This document shows, one piece after another, positions 1 through 7,692 of a stretch of DNA of 64,000 bases. The notes beneath the pieces were generated by a model. The model was not told where the DNA came from, ran no database searches, and saw only the letters and a program-made list of their open reading frames with translations. The stretch's first letter is position 1. Each line of letters starts with the position of its first letter. The position numbers and the translations under genes are program-made. The DNA comes from an uncultured Prevotella sp. GTDB taxonomy: Bacteria > Bacteroidota > Bacteroidia > Bacteroidales > Bacteroidaceae. The DNA is taken from NCBI GenBank assembly GCA_900317405.1, contig ONGP01000018.1, positions 1 through 64,000 on the forward strand. Direction: 5' to 3'.

Positions 1-1
1 T

Positions 2-604
2 GCCTATACCCAAGGCGACGCCCGACTGCTGGGCTTCGAGGCCGGTATCGACTTCCACCCTGTGCACTCTTTGCACTTCTCCAACTCGTTCTCGTATGTC
101 GATGCCCAACTGATGAATGCTTCGGCCGATACTAAGTATCTGCCTTTCACCCCGGCACCTCGTTGGTCGTCGGAACTCAAATGGGAGCTGTTGCACCATT
201 CGCACAGCACCATCAAGCATCACCATTCAGACTACGGCTCTGCCCTATCACATATCGCATCCCACGTATCACATGTCGTTTCTGGCCTCTCATTCAACAA
301 TCTCTACGTGGCTGCCAGGCTGGACTGTTATCTTAAGCAATCGCACATCTACAGTGCCGACGATACAGAAACCGTTACACCAGGATATGCCCTGCTGAAC
401 CTCTCGGCAGGAACCGACATTCAGATAAAGGGCAAGAAGATTGCCGAACTATATGTAACAGCCGACAACCTGCTGAACAAGGCATACCAGAATCACCTCA
501 GCCGACTGAAATACGCCGACGAGAACACAGTAACAGGCCGTCGCGGTGTATACAACATGGGCCGCAACATCACATTCAAAGTGGTGGTACCAATAGAACT
601 ATAA
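2..604 (+). CDS. TonB-dependent receptor, C-terminal part (5' end outside window)
   Basis: This is the last 200 or so residues of an outer-membrane beta-barrel; the frame is open to the window edge. The end has the usual receptor pattern: a strand with ELYVTADNLLNKAYQNHLS, then a Tyr/Asn/Gly-rich stretch and a final aromatic/hydrophobic strand ending PIEL. Receptors of this class import bound substrates using TonB energy. Between two strands, around bases 190-290, there is a stretch unusually rich in histidine (HHSHS, HHHS, then spaced SH pairs), as seen in loops of metal-acquiring receptors. That hints at zinc or another transition metal, but the plug is missing from the window, so the substrate is unproven. 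A strong terminator follows. Confidence 0.85.
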   Translation, partial: AYTQGDARLLGFEAGIDFHPVHSLHFSNSFSYVDAQLMNASADTKYLPFTPAPRWSSELKWELLHHSHSTIKHHHSDYGSALSHIASHVSHVVSGLSFNNLYVAARLDCYLKQSHIYSADDTETVTPGYALLNLSAGTDIQIKGKKIAELYVTADNLLNKAYQNHLSRLKYADENTVTGRRGVYNMGRNITFKVVVPIEL

Positions 605-624
605 CGTGGCTGCGGAATAAAATT

Positions 625-660
625 AAGAGGATGTGTCATGATGAACACATCCTCTTTTTT
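625..660 (+). terminator. Rho-independent terminator of the receptor gene
   Basis: A perfect 12-bp stem (AAGAGGATGTGT, loop CATGATGA, ACACATCCTCTT) runs straight into a T-run. It starts 21 bases after the receptor stop codon. Confidence 0.9.
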
Positions 661-664
661 CCTG

Positions 665-747
665 TGGGTGCTGATGGATTCGAACCACCGAAGTCGAAAG
701 ACAGCAGATTTACAGTCTGCCCCATTTGGCCACTCTGGAAAACACCC
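665..747 (-). tRNA. tRNA-Tyr (anticodon GTA)
   Basis: On the minus strand the sequence folds as an 83-base class II tRNA. The 7-bp acceptor stem is GGGTGTT with AGCACCC (one G-T pair), the T-loop contains GGTTCGAATCC, and the anticodon arm is CAGACTGTAAATCTG with GTA opposite bases 711-713. There is a long variable arm, as expected for bacterial tRNA-Tyr. The discriminator base is A and the CCA end is not encoded. Confidence 0.95.
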
Positions 748-853
748 CTGTTTTGAAATCGGGTGCAAAGGTACTAATAATTTCTGATTCCCACAAATTT
801 TCGAAGAGAAAAATCTCCAAAAAGTTGAAATATCTTAAGAAACGGCTCGTAAA

Positions 854-885
854 TTTGGAGTTTTACGATAAATCTACTATATTTG
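854..885 (+). promoter_or_regulatory. Promoter of the alcohol dehydrogenase gene
   Basis: Bacteroidota-type promoter: TTTG at 854-857, 20 bases, then TATATTTG at 878-885, about 40 bases before the start codon. The TTTG box lies exactly in the 8-base loop of a 7-bp perfect inverted repeat (TCGTAAA 847-853, TTTACGA 862-868). Confidence 0.75.
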
Positions 886-923
886 CAACATCAAAACAAT
901 CACAAAAAACAAACGTATAACGT

Positions 924-2108
924 ATGAAGGATTTTAATTTCTACGCACCTACAGAGGTGGTATTCGGAGAACAGAGTGAGGAGCAGGTGGCTACTCTGGT
1001 TAAGAAGTATGGTGGTACGAAAGTGCTGGTACACTATGGCGGACAGAGCGCTAAGCGTTCTGGTCTATTAGATAAGATATGTGGACTGCTAAGCGATGGC
1101 GGTGTGGAGTATCTGACACTGGGCGGAGTGGTACCCAACCCACGACTCTCGCTGGCTCAGCAAGGTATCGACCTCTGTCGCAAGGAGGGTATCGACTTTA
1201 TCCTGGCCGTAGGTGGCGGTAGCGTGATCGACTCGGCCAAGTGTATCGGCTACGGTGTGCCTTTCGAGGGTAACGTGTGGGATATCTATATGGGCAAGGG
1301 CGAACCAAAGACGATGTTGCCCGTAGCAGCGGTACTTACTATCCCTGCCGCAGGTAGCGAGATGAGCGAGAGTTCGGTTATCACTAATGAGGATGGCGAT
1401 ATAAAGGTGGGCTACAGCAACAATCTGAGTCGCCCCAAGTTTGCCATTCTGAATCCTCGTCGCACCATGACACTGCCTCCTTATCAGACTGCAGCAGGCG
1501 TTACCGATATGATGATGCACACCATGGAGCGCTACTTTACCAAGGACGATGATATGGACTTTACCACCGATCTGGCCGAGGCTGCGCTGCGCAGTATAAA
1601 GAACGCCGTATTCCCTGTGCTGAAGAATCCTGAGGACTATCGCTATCGTGCCCAGATAATGTGGGGCGGCAGTCTGATGCACAACGACCTGACAGGCTGC
1701 GGCGCTACAGGCGACTGGGCTACACACCAGCTGGAGCACGAGCTCAGTGCAATGTTCGATGTGACTCATGGTGCCGGTCTGGCAGCTGTCTGGCCAAGTT
1801 GGGCCCGATACACCATGCACGAGAATCTGCGCCGCTTTGTGCGTTTCGCTGTAAACGTGATGGATGTGCCCAACGACTTTACCGATCCCGAAGGTACTGC
1901 CGAGAAGGGTATCCAGGCCATGGAGCGATTCTACCACGCCATCGGCATGCCTATCAACATAAAGGAACTGATTGGTAAGGACATCACCGACGAGGAGATA
2001 AAGGAGATGGTGCGCAAGTGCAGTCGCGACTATACAAGAACCTGCGGATGCCTGAAGGTGCTGAAAGCCGAGGATATGGAGGCAATCTACAAAATGGCCA
2101 GAGGATAA
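924..2108 (+). CDS. Iron-containing alcohol dehydrogenase (YqhD/butanol dehydrogenase-like)
   Basis: This 394-residue protein matches group III alcohol dehydrogenases, which reduce aldehydes with NAD(P)H in the cytoplasm. The nucleotide-binding GGGS motif is at residues 97-100 (AVGGGSVIDSAK). The metal ligands expected of the family are present as D195, H199, H268 and H282, the last in DVTHGAGLA. Length and motif spacing match YqhD-type enzymes closely. The gene stands alone with its own promoter and is followed by a dyad that overlaps the cysS promoter. A role in aldehyde detoxification or fermentation redox balance is inferred from the family; the substrate cannot be read from the sequence. 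Confidence 0.93.
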   Translation: MKDFNFYAPTEVVFGEQSEEQVATLVKKYGGTKVLVHYGGQSAKRSGLLDKICGLLSDGGVEYLTLGGVVPNPRLSLAQQGIDLCRKEGIDFILAVGGGSVIDSAKCIGYGVPFEGNVWDIYMGKGEPKTMLPVAAVLTIPAAGSEMSESSVITNEDGDIKVGYSNNLSRPKFAILNPRRTMTLPPYQTAAGVTDMMMHTMERYFTKDDDMDFTTDLAEAALRSIKNAVFPVLKNPEDYRYRAQIMWGGSLMHNDLTGCGATGDWATHQLEHELSAMFDVTHGAGLAAVWPSWARYTMHENLRRFVRFAVNVMDVPNDFTDPEGTAEKGIQAMERFYHAIGMPINIKELIGKDITDEEIKEMVRKCSRDYTRTCGCLKVLKAEDMEAIYKMARG

Positions 2109-2130
2109 AAAAACATGTAATATCATTTTT

Positions 2131-2173
2131 CCGCGAGAATCTTTGTGATTTTCGCGGATTCTTTGTACCTTTG
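2131..2173 (+). promoter_or_regulatory. cysS promoter with the -33 box inside a hairpin loop
   Basis: TTTG at 2142-2145, 20 bases, and TACCTTTG at 2166-2173 form a consensus promoter 21 bases before cysS. An 11-bp inverted repeat (CCGCGAGAATC 2131-2141, GATTTTCGCGG 2147-2157, one G-T pair) surrounds the TTTG, which makes up almost the whole 5-base loop. The repeat could be an operator, or could end transcription from the gene upstream. Confidence 0.75.
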
Positions 2174-2193
2174 CAGCCAAAATTGTAACGATT

Positions 2194-3684
2194 ATGGAGT
2201 CAAAACTGGTAATTTACAATACTCTGACGCGACAGAAGGAGCGTTTCGAGCCGCTTCACGCCCCCAACGTGGGCATGTATGTGTGTGGCCCAACGGTGTA
2301 TGGCGATCCCCATCTGGGACACGCCCGCCCCGCCATTACATTCGACCTGGTGTTCCGCTACCTGAAGCATCTGGGTTATAAAGTAAGGTACGTGCGTAAT
2401 ATAACAGACGTAGGTCATCTGGAGCACGATGCCGACGAGGGCGAGGACAAGATTGCAAAGAAGGCTCGTCTGGAGCAGCTTGAGCCAATGGAGATAGCAC
2501 AGTACTACACCAACCGCTATCATGCGGCTATGGATGCACTGAATGTGCTGCGCCCATCAATCGAGCCACACGCTACTGGTCACATCATTGAGCAGCAGCA
2601 GTTGGTTCAGCAGATTATCGACAATGGCTTTGCTTACGAGAGCAATGGTTCGATCTACTTCGACATCGAGGCTTACAATAAGAAGTTCCAGTATGGAATT
2701 CTGTCTGGTCGCAGCCTGGAGAACGTGAAGGACGCCAGCCGCGAACTGGACGGTGTAGGCGAGAAGCACAATCAGGCCGACTTTGCTCTGTGGAAGAAGG
2801 CTCAGCCCGAGCACATAATGCGCTGGCCAAGCCCCTGGAGCGACGGATTCCCTGGTTGGCACTGTGAGTGCACAGCTATGGGCCGCAAGTATCTGGGCGA
2901 GGAGTTTGATATCCACGGAGGCGGTATGGATCTGGTATTCCCACACCACGAATGTGAGATAGCACAGGCTCAGGCTTCGATGGGTCATCCTGCAGTGAAA
3001 TACTGGATGCACAATAATATGCTGACCATCAACGGACAGAAGATGGGTAAGTCGTATAACAACTTCATCACTCTGGAGCAGTTCTTCACAGGTAATCATC
3101 CGCTGCTGAAGAAGGCTTACAGCCCAATGACCATCCGTTTCTTTGTGCTGAGCGCTCACTACCGCGGAACAGTTGACTTCTCGAACGAGGCTCTGGAGGC
3201 TGCCGAGAAGGGACTGGAGAAGATGATGAACGCCATTGCCGACCTGGAGCGCGTTCAGGTATCAGACAAGTGTGATGCCGAGACAGAGAAGGTGGTTAAG
3301 GCTCTGCGCCAGAAGTGCTACGACGCAATGAACGACGACCTTGCTACACCGCAGGTTATCAGCGCCCTGTTCGAGGCTTGCACCGTAGTGAACAAGCTGA
3401 CCGACCACAAGGCAACCATCTGTGCCGAGTGTCTGCAGGAACTGAAGGACACAATGCACCTCTTCGCCGAGGATATCCTAGGTCTGAAGGCTGAGAAGAG
3501 CGGCACGAACGATGAGCGCGAGGCAGCTTTCGGCAAGGTGATGGATATGGTTCTGGAACTGCGCGCTAAGGCCAAGGCCGATAAGGACTGGGCCACCAGC
3601 GACAAGATTCGCGACGAACTAGCCGCTGCAGGTTTCGAGGTGAAGGACACCAAGGATGGTGTAACCTGGAAACTGAACAAATAA
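2194..3684 (+). CDS. cysS: Cysteinyl-tRNA synthetase
   Basis: Class I aminoacyl-tRNA synthetase of 496 residues that charges tRNA-Cys. The N-terminal [17 protein letters not shown] block (from residue 31) supplies the first zinc-ligand cysteine and the HIGH-type motif at 40-43. [10 protein letters not shown] and PHHECEIAQ in the middle supply the other zinc ligands, and KMGKS at 283-287 is the KMSKS loop. The C-terminal half is the helical DALR-like region with the usual ending ([23 protein letters not shown]). Full length, with a consensus promoter in front and a clear terminator behind, so it is a single-gene unit. Confidence 0.98.
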   Translation: MESKLVIYNTLTRQKERFEPLHAPNVGMYVCGPTVYGDPHLGHARPAITFDLVFRYLKHLGYKVRYVRNITDVGHLEHDADEGEDKIAKKARLEQLEPMEIAQYYTNRYHAAMDALNVLRPSIEPHATGHIIEQQQLVQQIIDNGFAYESNGSIYFDIEAYNKKFQYGILSGRSLENVKDASRELDGVGEKHNQADFALWKKAQPEHIMRWPSPWSDGFPGWHCECTAMGRKYLGEEFDIHGGGMDLVFPHHECEIAQAQASMGHPAVKYWMHNNMLTINGQKMGKSYNNFITLEQFFTGNHPLLKKAYSPMTIRFFVLSAHYRGTVDFSNEALEAAEKGLEKMMNAIADLERVQVSDKCDAETEKVVKALRQKCYDAMNDDLATPQVISALFEACTVVNKLTDHKATICAECLQELKDTMHLFAEDILGLKAEKSGTNDEREAAFGKVMDMVLELRAKAKADKDWATSDKIRDELAAAGFEVKDTKDGVTWKLNK

Positions 3685-3695
3685 AGTACAAGACA

Positions 3696-3729
3696 AATCC
3701 CTCGCTCGCTGAGCGGGGGATTGCTTTTT
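3696..3729 (+). terminator. Rho-independent terminator of cysS
   Basis: Stem AATCCCTCGCTC (3696-3707), loop GCT, GAGCGGGGGATT (3711-3722), with one G-T pair, followed by GCTTTTTG. It lies 11 bases after the cysS stop. Confidence 0.9.
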
Positions 3730-3760
3730 GTTGAACAAAAGACACTTTTCGCAGAAAAAG

Positions 3761-3793
3761 TTTGTATTGTTTGAATAAAAACTTGTATCTTTG
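3761..3793 (+). promoter_or_regulatory. Promoter of the Sel1/VTC/DUF4956 operon
   Basis: TTTG at 3761-3764 and TATCTTTG at 3786-3793 are separated by 21 bases, and the first start codon is at 3823. No other consensus promoter is apparent before 7634, so this one probably drives the genes up to 7594. Confidence 0.7.
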
Positions 3794-3822
3794 CCGGCGA
3801 TTTGATGAATAACGACTAAAAA

Positions 3823-4296
3823 ATGAAACTGAAGAAGATAGCAATGATGCTGATAGTGCTGGCGATGAGCACAACCGTGGGTGCGCAAAACACCGACGAG
3901 ATATATGCTGAAGCCAAAGCGCTATACGACGCTAAGAACTATAAGGCAGCACTACCTAAACTGAAGATTGCCGCCGAGAAAGGCCACAAAAAGGCTCAAT
4001 ACCGGCTAGGCCGATGCTACGATAAAGGGCACGGAACAGCCGAGAACAACAAATTGGCCTATGAGTGGTACACCAAATCGGCTGCCCAGAACTACGCCAA
4101 AGGTCAACTTGCGCTGGGCAAATGCTATATGAAAGGAAAGGGCACTACTGCCGACCAGACAAAAGCTAAAGTTTGGCTTAACAAAGCCTTTAAGAACCCT
4201 AAAGGCGGACTTAAACTGAAGGAGAAGATAAAGAAGGAAGCCAAAGAGGGAGATAAAGACGCCATAAACATACAGAAACTATTGTGGAAAAAATAA
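3823..4296 (+). CDS. Secreted Sel1-repeat protein
   Basis: A 157-residue protein with a cleavable signal peptide (hydrophobic run ending VGAQ near residue 22). It has two or three Sel1-type helical repeats: AAEKGHKKAQYRLGRCYDKG, YTKSAAQNYAKGQLALGKCYM and a third, shorter copy. Sel1 repeats are protein-binding scaffolds; here the protein would act in the periplasm. Its last codons overlap the start of the VTC-domain gene by 13 bases, so the two are translationally coupled and likely act together. The partner is unknown. Confidence 0.85.
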   Translation: MKLKKIAMMLIVLAMSTTVGAQNTDEIYAEAKALYDAKNYKAALPKLKIAAEKGHKKAQYRLGRCYDKGHGTAENNKLAYEWYTKSAAQNYAKGQLALGKCYMKGKGTTADQTKAKVWLNKAFKNPKGGLKLKEKIKKEAKEGDKDAINIQKLLWKK

Positions 4297-5030
4297 TAGA
4301 ATCATTCAACCCCATATCGCTAGAAGAGATGAAGAGCGTGAAGCTGATGAATCGCACAGACACCAAGTTTGTGACGAACACCAGCAAACTGTGTGAACTG
4401 CTAAAGATGGCACAGCACGACTACTATGTACAGGAGATAGACGGCGAGCGCAACCTGGAGTACGACACCACCTACTTCGATACCAAGGCATTCGACATGT
4501 ACACCATGCACCAGTGCGGACACGCTAACCGACAGAAGATACGCTTCCGTACATACTGCATAAGCGACCTGCAATTCATGGAGGTGAAGACCAAAAACAA
4601 CCACGGCCGAACCAAGAAAAAGCGCATAGAGGTGAGCGATATGGACCTGAATGACGAGGAGAAGCGCCACTTCCTGCAGAAGCACTTGCGATTTGAGGTT
4701 GGCTCGCTTCAACCCGCTCTGAGCAATCACTTCAGCCGCATAACGCTGGTCAATAAAGGTATGACCGAACGACTAACCATCGACACTGGTCTGCGATTCC
4801 ACAACCTGCTTAACGGCAAGGATAAGGATATGGGCCAACTGGTGGTTATCGAGCTGAAGCGCGACGGACTGGTTTACTCGCCTGTGCTGCACATGCTGCG
4901 CCAACTGCGCATACAACCCCACGGATTCTCAAAGTACTGCATGGGATCGGCACTTACAGGCAACGACCATCTGCCAGTAAACCGCTTTAAGCGCAAACTT
5001 ATCGAAATCAACAAATTAGTAAATCAATAA
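4284..5030 (+). CDS. VTC-domain polyphosphate polymerase-like protein
   Basis: 248 residues with the marks of the VTC/polyphosphate polymerase fold, a tunnel lined with basic residues. These include LMNRTDTKFV near residue 21, LEYDTTYFDT near 59, KIRFRTY at 85-91, the acidic-basic strand MEVKTK at 99-104, VVIELKRDG at 187-195 and K217 in GFSKYCMG. In yeast Vtc4 this domain makes polyphosphate from ATP. Bacterial copies often sit beside DUF4956 genes, as here. There is no signal peptide or membrane segment, so the active site is cytoplasmic. Whether the bacterial domain makes polyphosphate or modifies another phosphate acceptor is not established from sequence. Confidence 0.88.
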   Translation: MEKIIESFNPISLEEMKSVKLMNRTDTKFVTNTSKLCELLKMAQHDYYVQEIDGERNLEYDTTYFDTKAFDMYTMHQCGHANRQKIRFRTYCISDLQFMEVKTKNNHGRTKKKRIEVSDMDLNDEEKRHFLQKHLRFEVGSLQPALSNHFSRITLVNKGMTERLTIDTGLRFHNLLNGKDKDMGQLVVIELKRDGLVYSPVLHMLRQLRIQPHGFSKYCMGSALTGNDHLPVNRFKRKLIEINKLVNQ

Positions 5031-5044
5031 AATCAATAATAAAT

Positions 5045-5728
5045 ATGGATCTACAAAATCTTTTTTCAGCCGACTTCGGCGAGACCCTACTGAGATTTGT
5101 GCTCTGTTTGGTAGTAAACTGGGGCATAGTTAATTACCTGTATTACAAGAAGAGCAAACGTCGCGACTTCTACTTCACCTTTATGATTATATCGGTGGCC
5201 ATCTACTTCCTGGTTTACCTGATGATGGGTATGGACCGTGGTAAGGCTACCATGGGTGTGGGACTTGGACTGTTTGGTATATTCTCGATCATGCGATATC
5301 GTACCGACACTATGCCTGTTCGCGAGATGACATACCTGTTTGTAGTGGTATGCCTGTCGGTAGTTCACGCCATGTCGTCGGCACTGGGTGTTGACGATTC
5401 TGGAGCGATGACCGGCACACCACTGCTTGAGCTGCTAGTTATCGACGCAATCACCATCGCCGCAATCACCGTGTTCGAGAAGATGCTTAAGGTTGCCGCC
5501 ACCAAACTGGTGCAGTACGACCGCATAGAACTGATTAAACCCGAAAAGCGCGACGAGCTAAAGGCTGACCTGGAAGAGCGTCTGGGTGTGAAAGTGATAA
5601 AGGTAGATGTTGGCGCCGTAGACTTTCTGCGCGACATGGCTGTGCTGAGAGTGGTGTACGAAGGAAAAGGCGGCAGCGATATAGAAAAGAAACTTAAACT
5701 GAAAGATAGCGATTATGCGCACATTTAA
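5045..5728 (+). CDS. DUF4956 inner-membrane protein
   Basis: A 227-residue protein with about four hydrophobic segments in its first 150 residues (starting near residues 13, 42, 74 and 98) and a soluble C-terminal domain of mixed alpha/beta character (DELKADLEERLGVKVIKVDV). This fits DUF4956, a family of unknown biochemical role that commonly neighbours VTC-domain genes. The conserved-looking loop FSIMRYRTDTMPVREM follows the third segment. The gene lies 14 bases after the VTC gene and overlaps the next gene by 14 bases, so it is inside a tight operon. The likely role is a membrane partner of the VTC enzyme, for example a channel or acceptor; this is inference. Confidence 0.88.
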   Translation: MDLQNLFSADFGETLLRFVLCLVVNWGIVNYLYYKKSKRRDFYFTFMIISVAIYFLVYLMMGMDRGKATMGVGLGLFGIFSIMRYRTDTMPVREMTYLFVVVCLSVVHAMSSALGVDDSGAMTGTPLLELLVIDAITIAAITVFEKMLKVAATKLVQYDRIELIKPEKRDELKADLEERLGVKVIKVDVGAVDFLRDMAVLRVVYEGKGGSDIEKKLKLKDSDYAHI

Positions 5729-6464
5729 ACAACTGATGGCAGCCCTGATGCTGACTACGGCAATGCCCGTAGCTGCTCAGAGCGAAGGCGGACTGATACT
5801 AGGCGCCGAAGCCGAGAAGAAGATAGACAGCCACTGGAGCATGAGTCTTGAAGCCGACATGCGAACCCGCAACGACTTTAAGACGATGGACCGCTGGACA
5901 CTGGGCGTGGGCGGTGAGTATAAGTTCAACAAGTATCTTAAGGCCAATGCCGGCTACATACTGATGAACAACAACTTCCACGAAAAGATAAGTTATAAGG
6001 ACAACGGCGCCTACAACAACTGGCGCCCAAGCTACTGGGGTATTCGCCATCGTGTGTATGCCTCGGTCGCTGGTACTTATAAGTTCAATAACAACATACG
6101 TCTGTCGCTACGCGAGCGCTGGCAGTACACCTATCGTCCAGAGAAGACTACCCAGCGATGGGACTTTGATAATGAGTACTGGGAAGACAAGGTGGTAGCT
6201 GGCAAGGCCAAGCACCAATTGCGCTCACGCCTGCAGATAGAGTACGACAAAAAGAAAGCCCTGCTCACCCCATATGCCAACGTGGAGTTATTCAACTCAT
6301 TAGGGCTCGAGAGTGTGCGCTACACCTTGGGAACAGACATCCGACTGGCCAAGCAGCACTCACTGCAGGTTTACTACAGATTTAAGGACGCCTGCCGTGT
6401 AGACGAGTTAGACTACGATCCCGATATGCACTATCTGGGAATAGGTTATAAATTCAAATTCTAA
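5715..6464 (+). CDS. DUF2490 outer-membrane beta-barrel protein
   Basis: 249 residues with a signal peptide (ending PVAAQS) followed by alternating amphipathic strands with aromatic girdles, ending GIGYKFKF, a typical outer-membrane terminal strand. The pattern (RTRNDFKTMDRWTLGVGGEY, LRERWQYTYRP, YRFKDACRVDELDYDPDMHYLGIGYKFKF) matches DUF2490 proteins of Bacteroidota. It overlaps the DUF4956 gene by 14 bases and sits 5 bases before a surface lipoprotein gene. In context it could be the outer-membrane pore or anchor of the system, but nothing in the sequence proves this. Confidence 0.85.
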   Translation: MRTFKQLMAALMLTTAMPVAAQSEGGLILGAEAEKKIDSHWSMSLEADMRTRNDFKTMDRWTLGVGGEYKFNKYLKANAGYILMNNNFHEKISYKDNGAYNNWRPSYWGIRHRVYASVAGTYKFNNNIRLSLRERWQYTYRPEKTTQRWDFDNEYWEDKVVAGKAKHQLRSRLQIEYDKKKALLTPYANVELFNSLGLESVRYTLGTDIRLAKQHSLQVYYRFKDACRVDELDYDPDMHYLGIGYKFKF

Positions 6465-6469
6465 CAGTA

Positions 6470-7594
6470 ATGAAGAAGATTATTTTTGGACTGATGGCTG
6501 TGGCACTGATGAGTGCCTGCCAGAATGATGACACCGACTTCAGCGAATACACCAATGGCGCCTCGTCGGGCATCTCGACTATATACATTACTTATAATGG
6601 AACAAGCGTTGACGTAACTGGCGACTCGAAGGGATACGTAACCACAAACGGAGCAGATGTAACAGTTAATGCAGGAAATCGTTCCGACTCACTACTGCTG
6701 GTACTGAGCGGTAGCACTACCGATGGTTCGCTGCTGGTGTATCGCCAGCAGAAGTACGGCATCAAACTCAATGGTGTAAGCATCAAAAACAACGATGGAC
6801 CAGCCATCAACAACCAGTGCGGCAAATGGCTGTATCTGGATGTTGCCGATGGCACTACAAACACACTGACCGACGGCGCCAGTTATACCGACATAGTAGT
6901 TAATGAAACAAGTATTGACCAGAAGGCTTGTCTGTTTAGCGAAGGCCAGGTATATGTGAAAGGTACAGGAAAACTTAATATCACAGGCAACTACAAACAT
7001 GGCTTTGCCAGCGACGACTATATCGTTATCGACGACAATGTTACACTGAACGTAAATTCCTCAGTTGGCAATGGCATAAAGGTGAACGACGGATTGTGGA
7101 TAAACAATGGCAACATAGGTATCAGCGTTACAGCCGATGCAGCTCGCGGCATCAGATGCGACTCGGTAGTAGTGATAAGCGGCGGTAGCACCACCATCAG
7201 CACATCGGGCGACTGCGTGTACGATACTGATGCACAGGACTACAGCAGCGCAGCTTGCATCAAGTGCGATGATCAGTTCACAATGACTGCCGGCACACTC
7301 AAGCTTATTAGTAGCGGCGATGGCGGTAAGGGTATCAACTGCGCTGCAGATGTAGTATTTAGCGGTGGAGAGCTTATAGCCAAGACAACTGGTAGCAACG
7401 ACAATGGTAAGCCTAAGGCAATAAAGAGCGATACTGGTATCATCGTTAGCGGTGGCTCGTTCTCAGCCTATGTAAACAAGAGTTGGGCCTGCGACAACGG
7501 CAGTGAGAGCGATGAGCCAGCCGACCACATCACAGTGATAGGCTCGCCCAAAACACAGAACATCACCAAGAAAACTGTTGAGATAACATACTAA
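6470..7594 (+). CDS. Cthe_2159-like carbohydrate-binding beta-helix lipoprotein
   Basis: 374 residues starting with a lipoprotein signal (LMSAC, Cys17). The rest is a series of short strands with SGG, NGG and GGKGIN turns (for example VVISGGSTTISTSGD, GDGGKGINCAADVVFSGGEL), as in the right-handed parallel beta-helix of the Cthe_2159 family. The founding member binds acidic polysaccharide and calcium. It follows the DUF2490 gene after 5 bases. The related but longer protein next door shares the same domain. A role in surface polysaccharide or polyanion binding is inferred. Confidence 0.87.
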   Translation: MKKIIFGLMAVALMSACQNDDTDFSEYTNGASSGISTIYITYNGTSVDVTGDSKGYVTTNGADVTVNAGNRSDSLLLVLSGSTTDGSLLVYRQQKYGIKLNGVSIKNNDGPAINNQCGKWLYLDVADGTTNTLTDGASYTDIVVNETSIDQKACLFSEGQVYVKGTGKLNITGNYKHGFASDDYIVIDDNVTLNVNSSVGNGIKVNDGLWINNGNIGISVTADAARGIRCDSVVVISGGSTTISTSGDCVYDTDAQDYSSAACIKCDDQFTMTAGTLKLISSGDGGKGINCAADVVFSGGELIAKTTGSNDNGKPKAIKSDTGIIVSGGSFSAYVNKSWACDNGSESDEPADHITVIGSPKTQNITKKTVEITY

Positions 7595-7615
7595 TCGGAT
7601 TCATAGAACGAATAG

Positions 7616-7665
7616 GCCGGTTTGCTGAATATTTTTGGCAAACCGGCTTATTGTATCTACCTTTG
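7616..7665 (+). promoter_or_regulatory. Overlapping terminator hairpin and promoter of the second beta-helix gene
   Basis: A perfect 10-bp stem (GCCGGTTTGC 7616-7625, GCAAACCGGC 7638-7647) lies 21 bases after the upstream stop codon and probably ends or attenuates that transcript. Its 12-base loop carries TTTG (7634-7637), which with TACCTTTG at 7658-7665 (20-base spacing) forms the promoter for the 7693 gene. Confidence 0.7.
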
Positions 7666-7692
7666 CAAGAAATATAAAAAATAGCAAACAAA

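Noticed and set aside
665..747. tRNA-Tyr as an integration site for a mobile element
   Set aside because: No integrase and no repeated tRNA end are seen in the flanks.
1089..2180. Long open frame on the minus strand opposite the alcohol dehydrogenase gene
   Set aside because: It is His/Val/Leu-rich antisense of a well-conserved gene with intact family motifs on the other strand, so it is a shadow.
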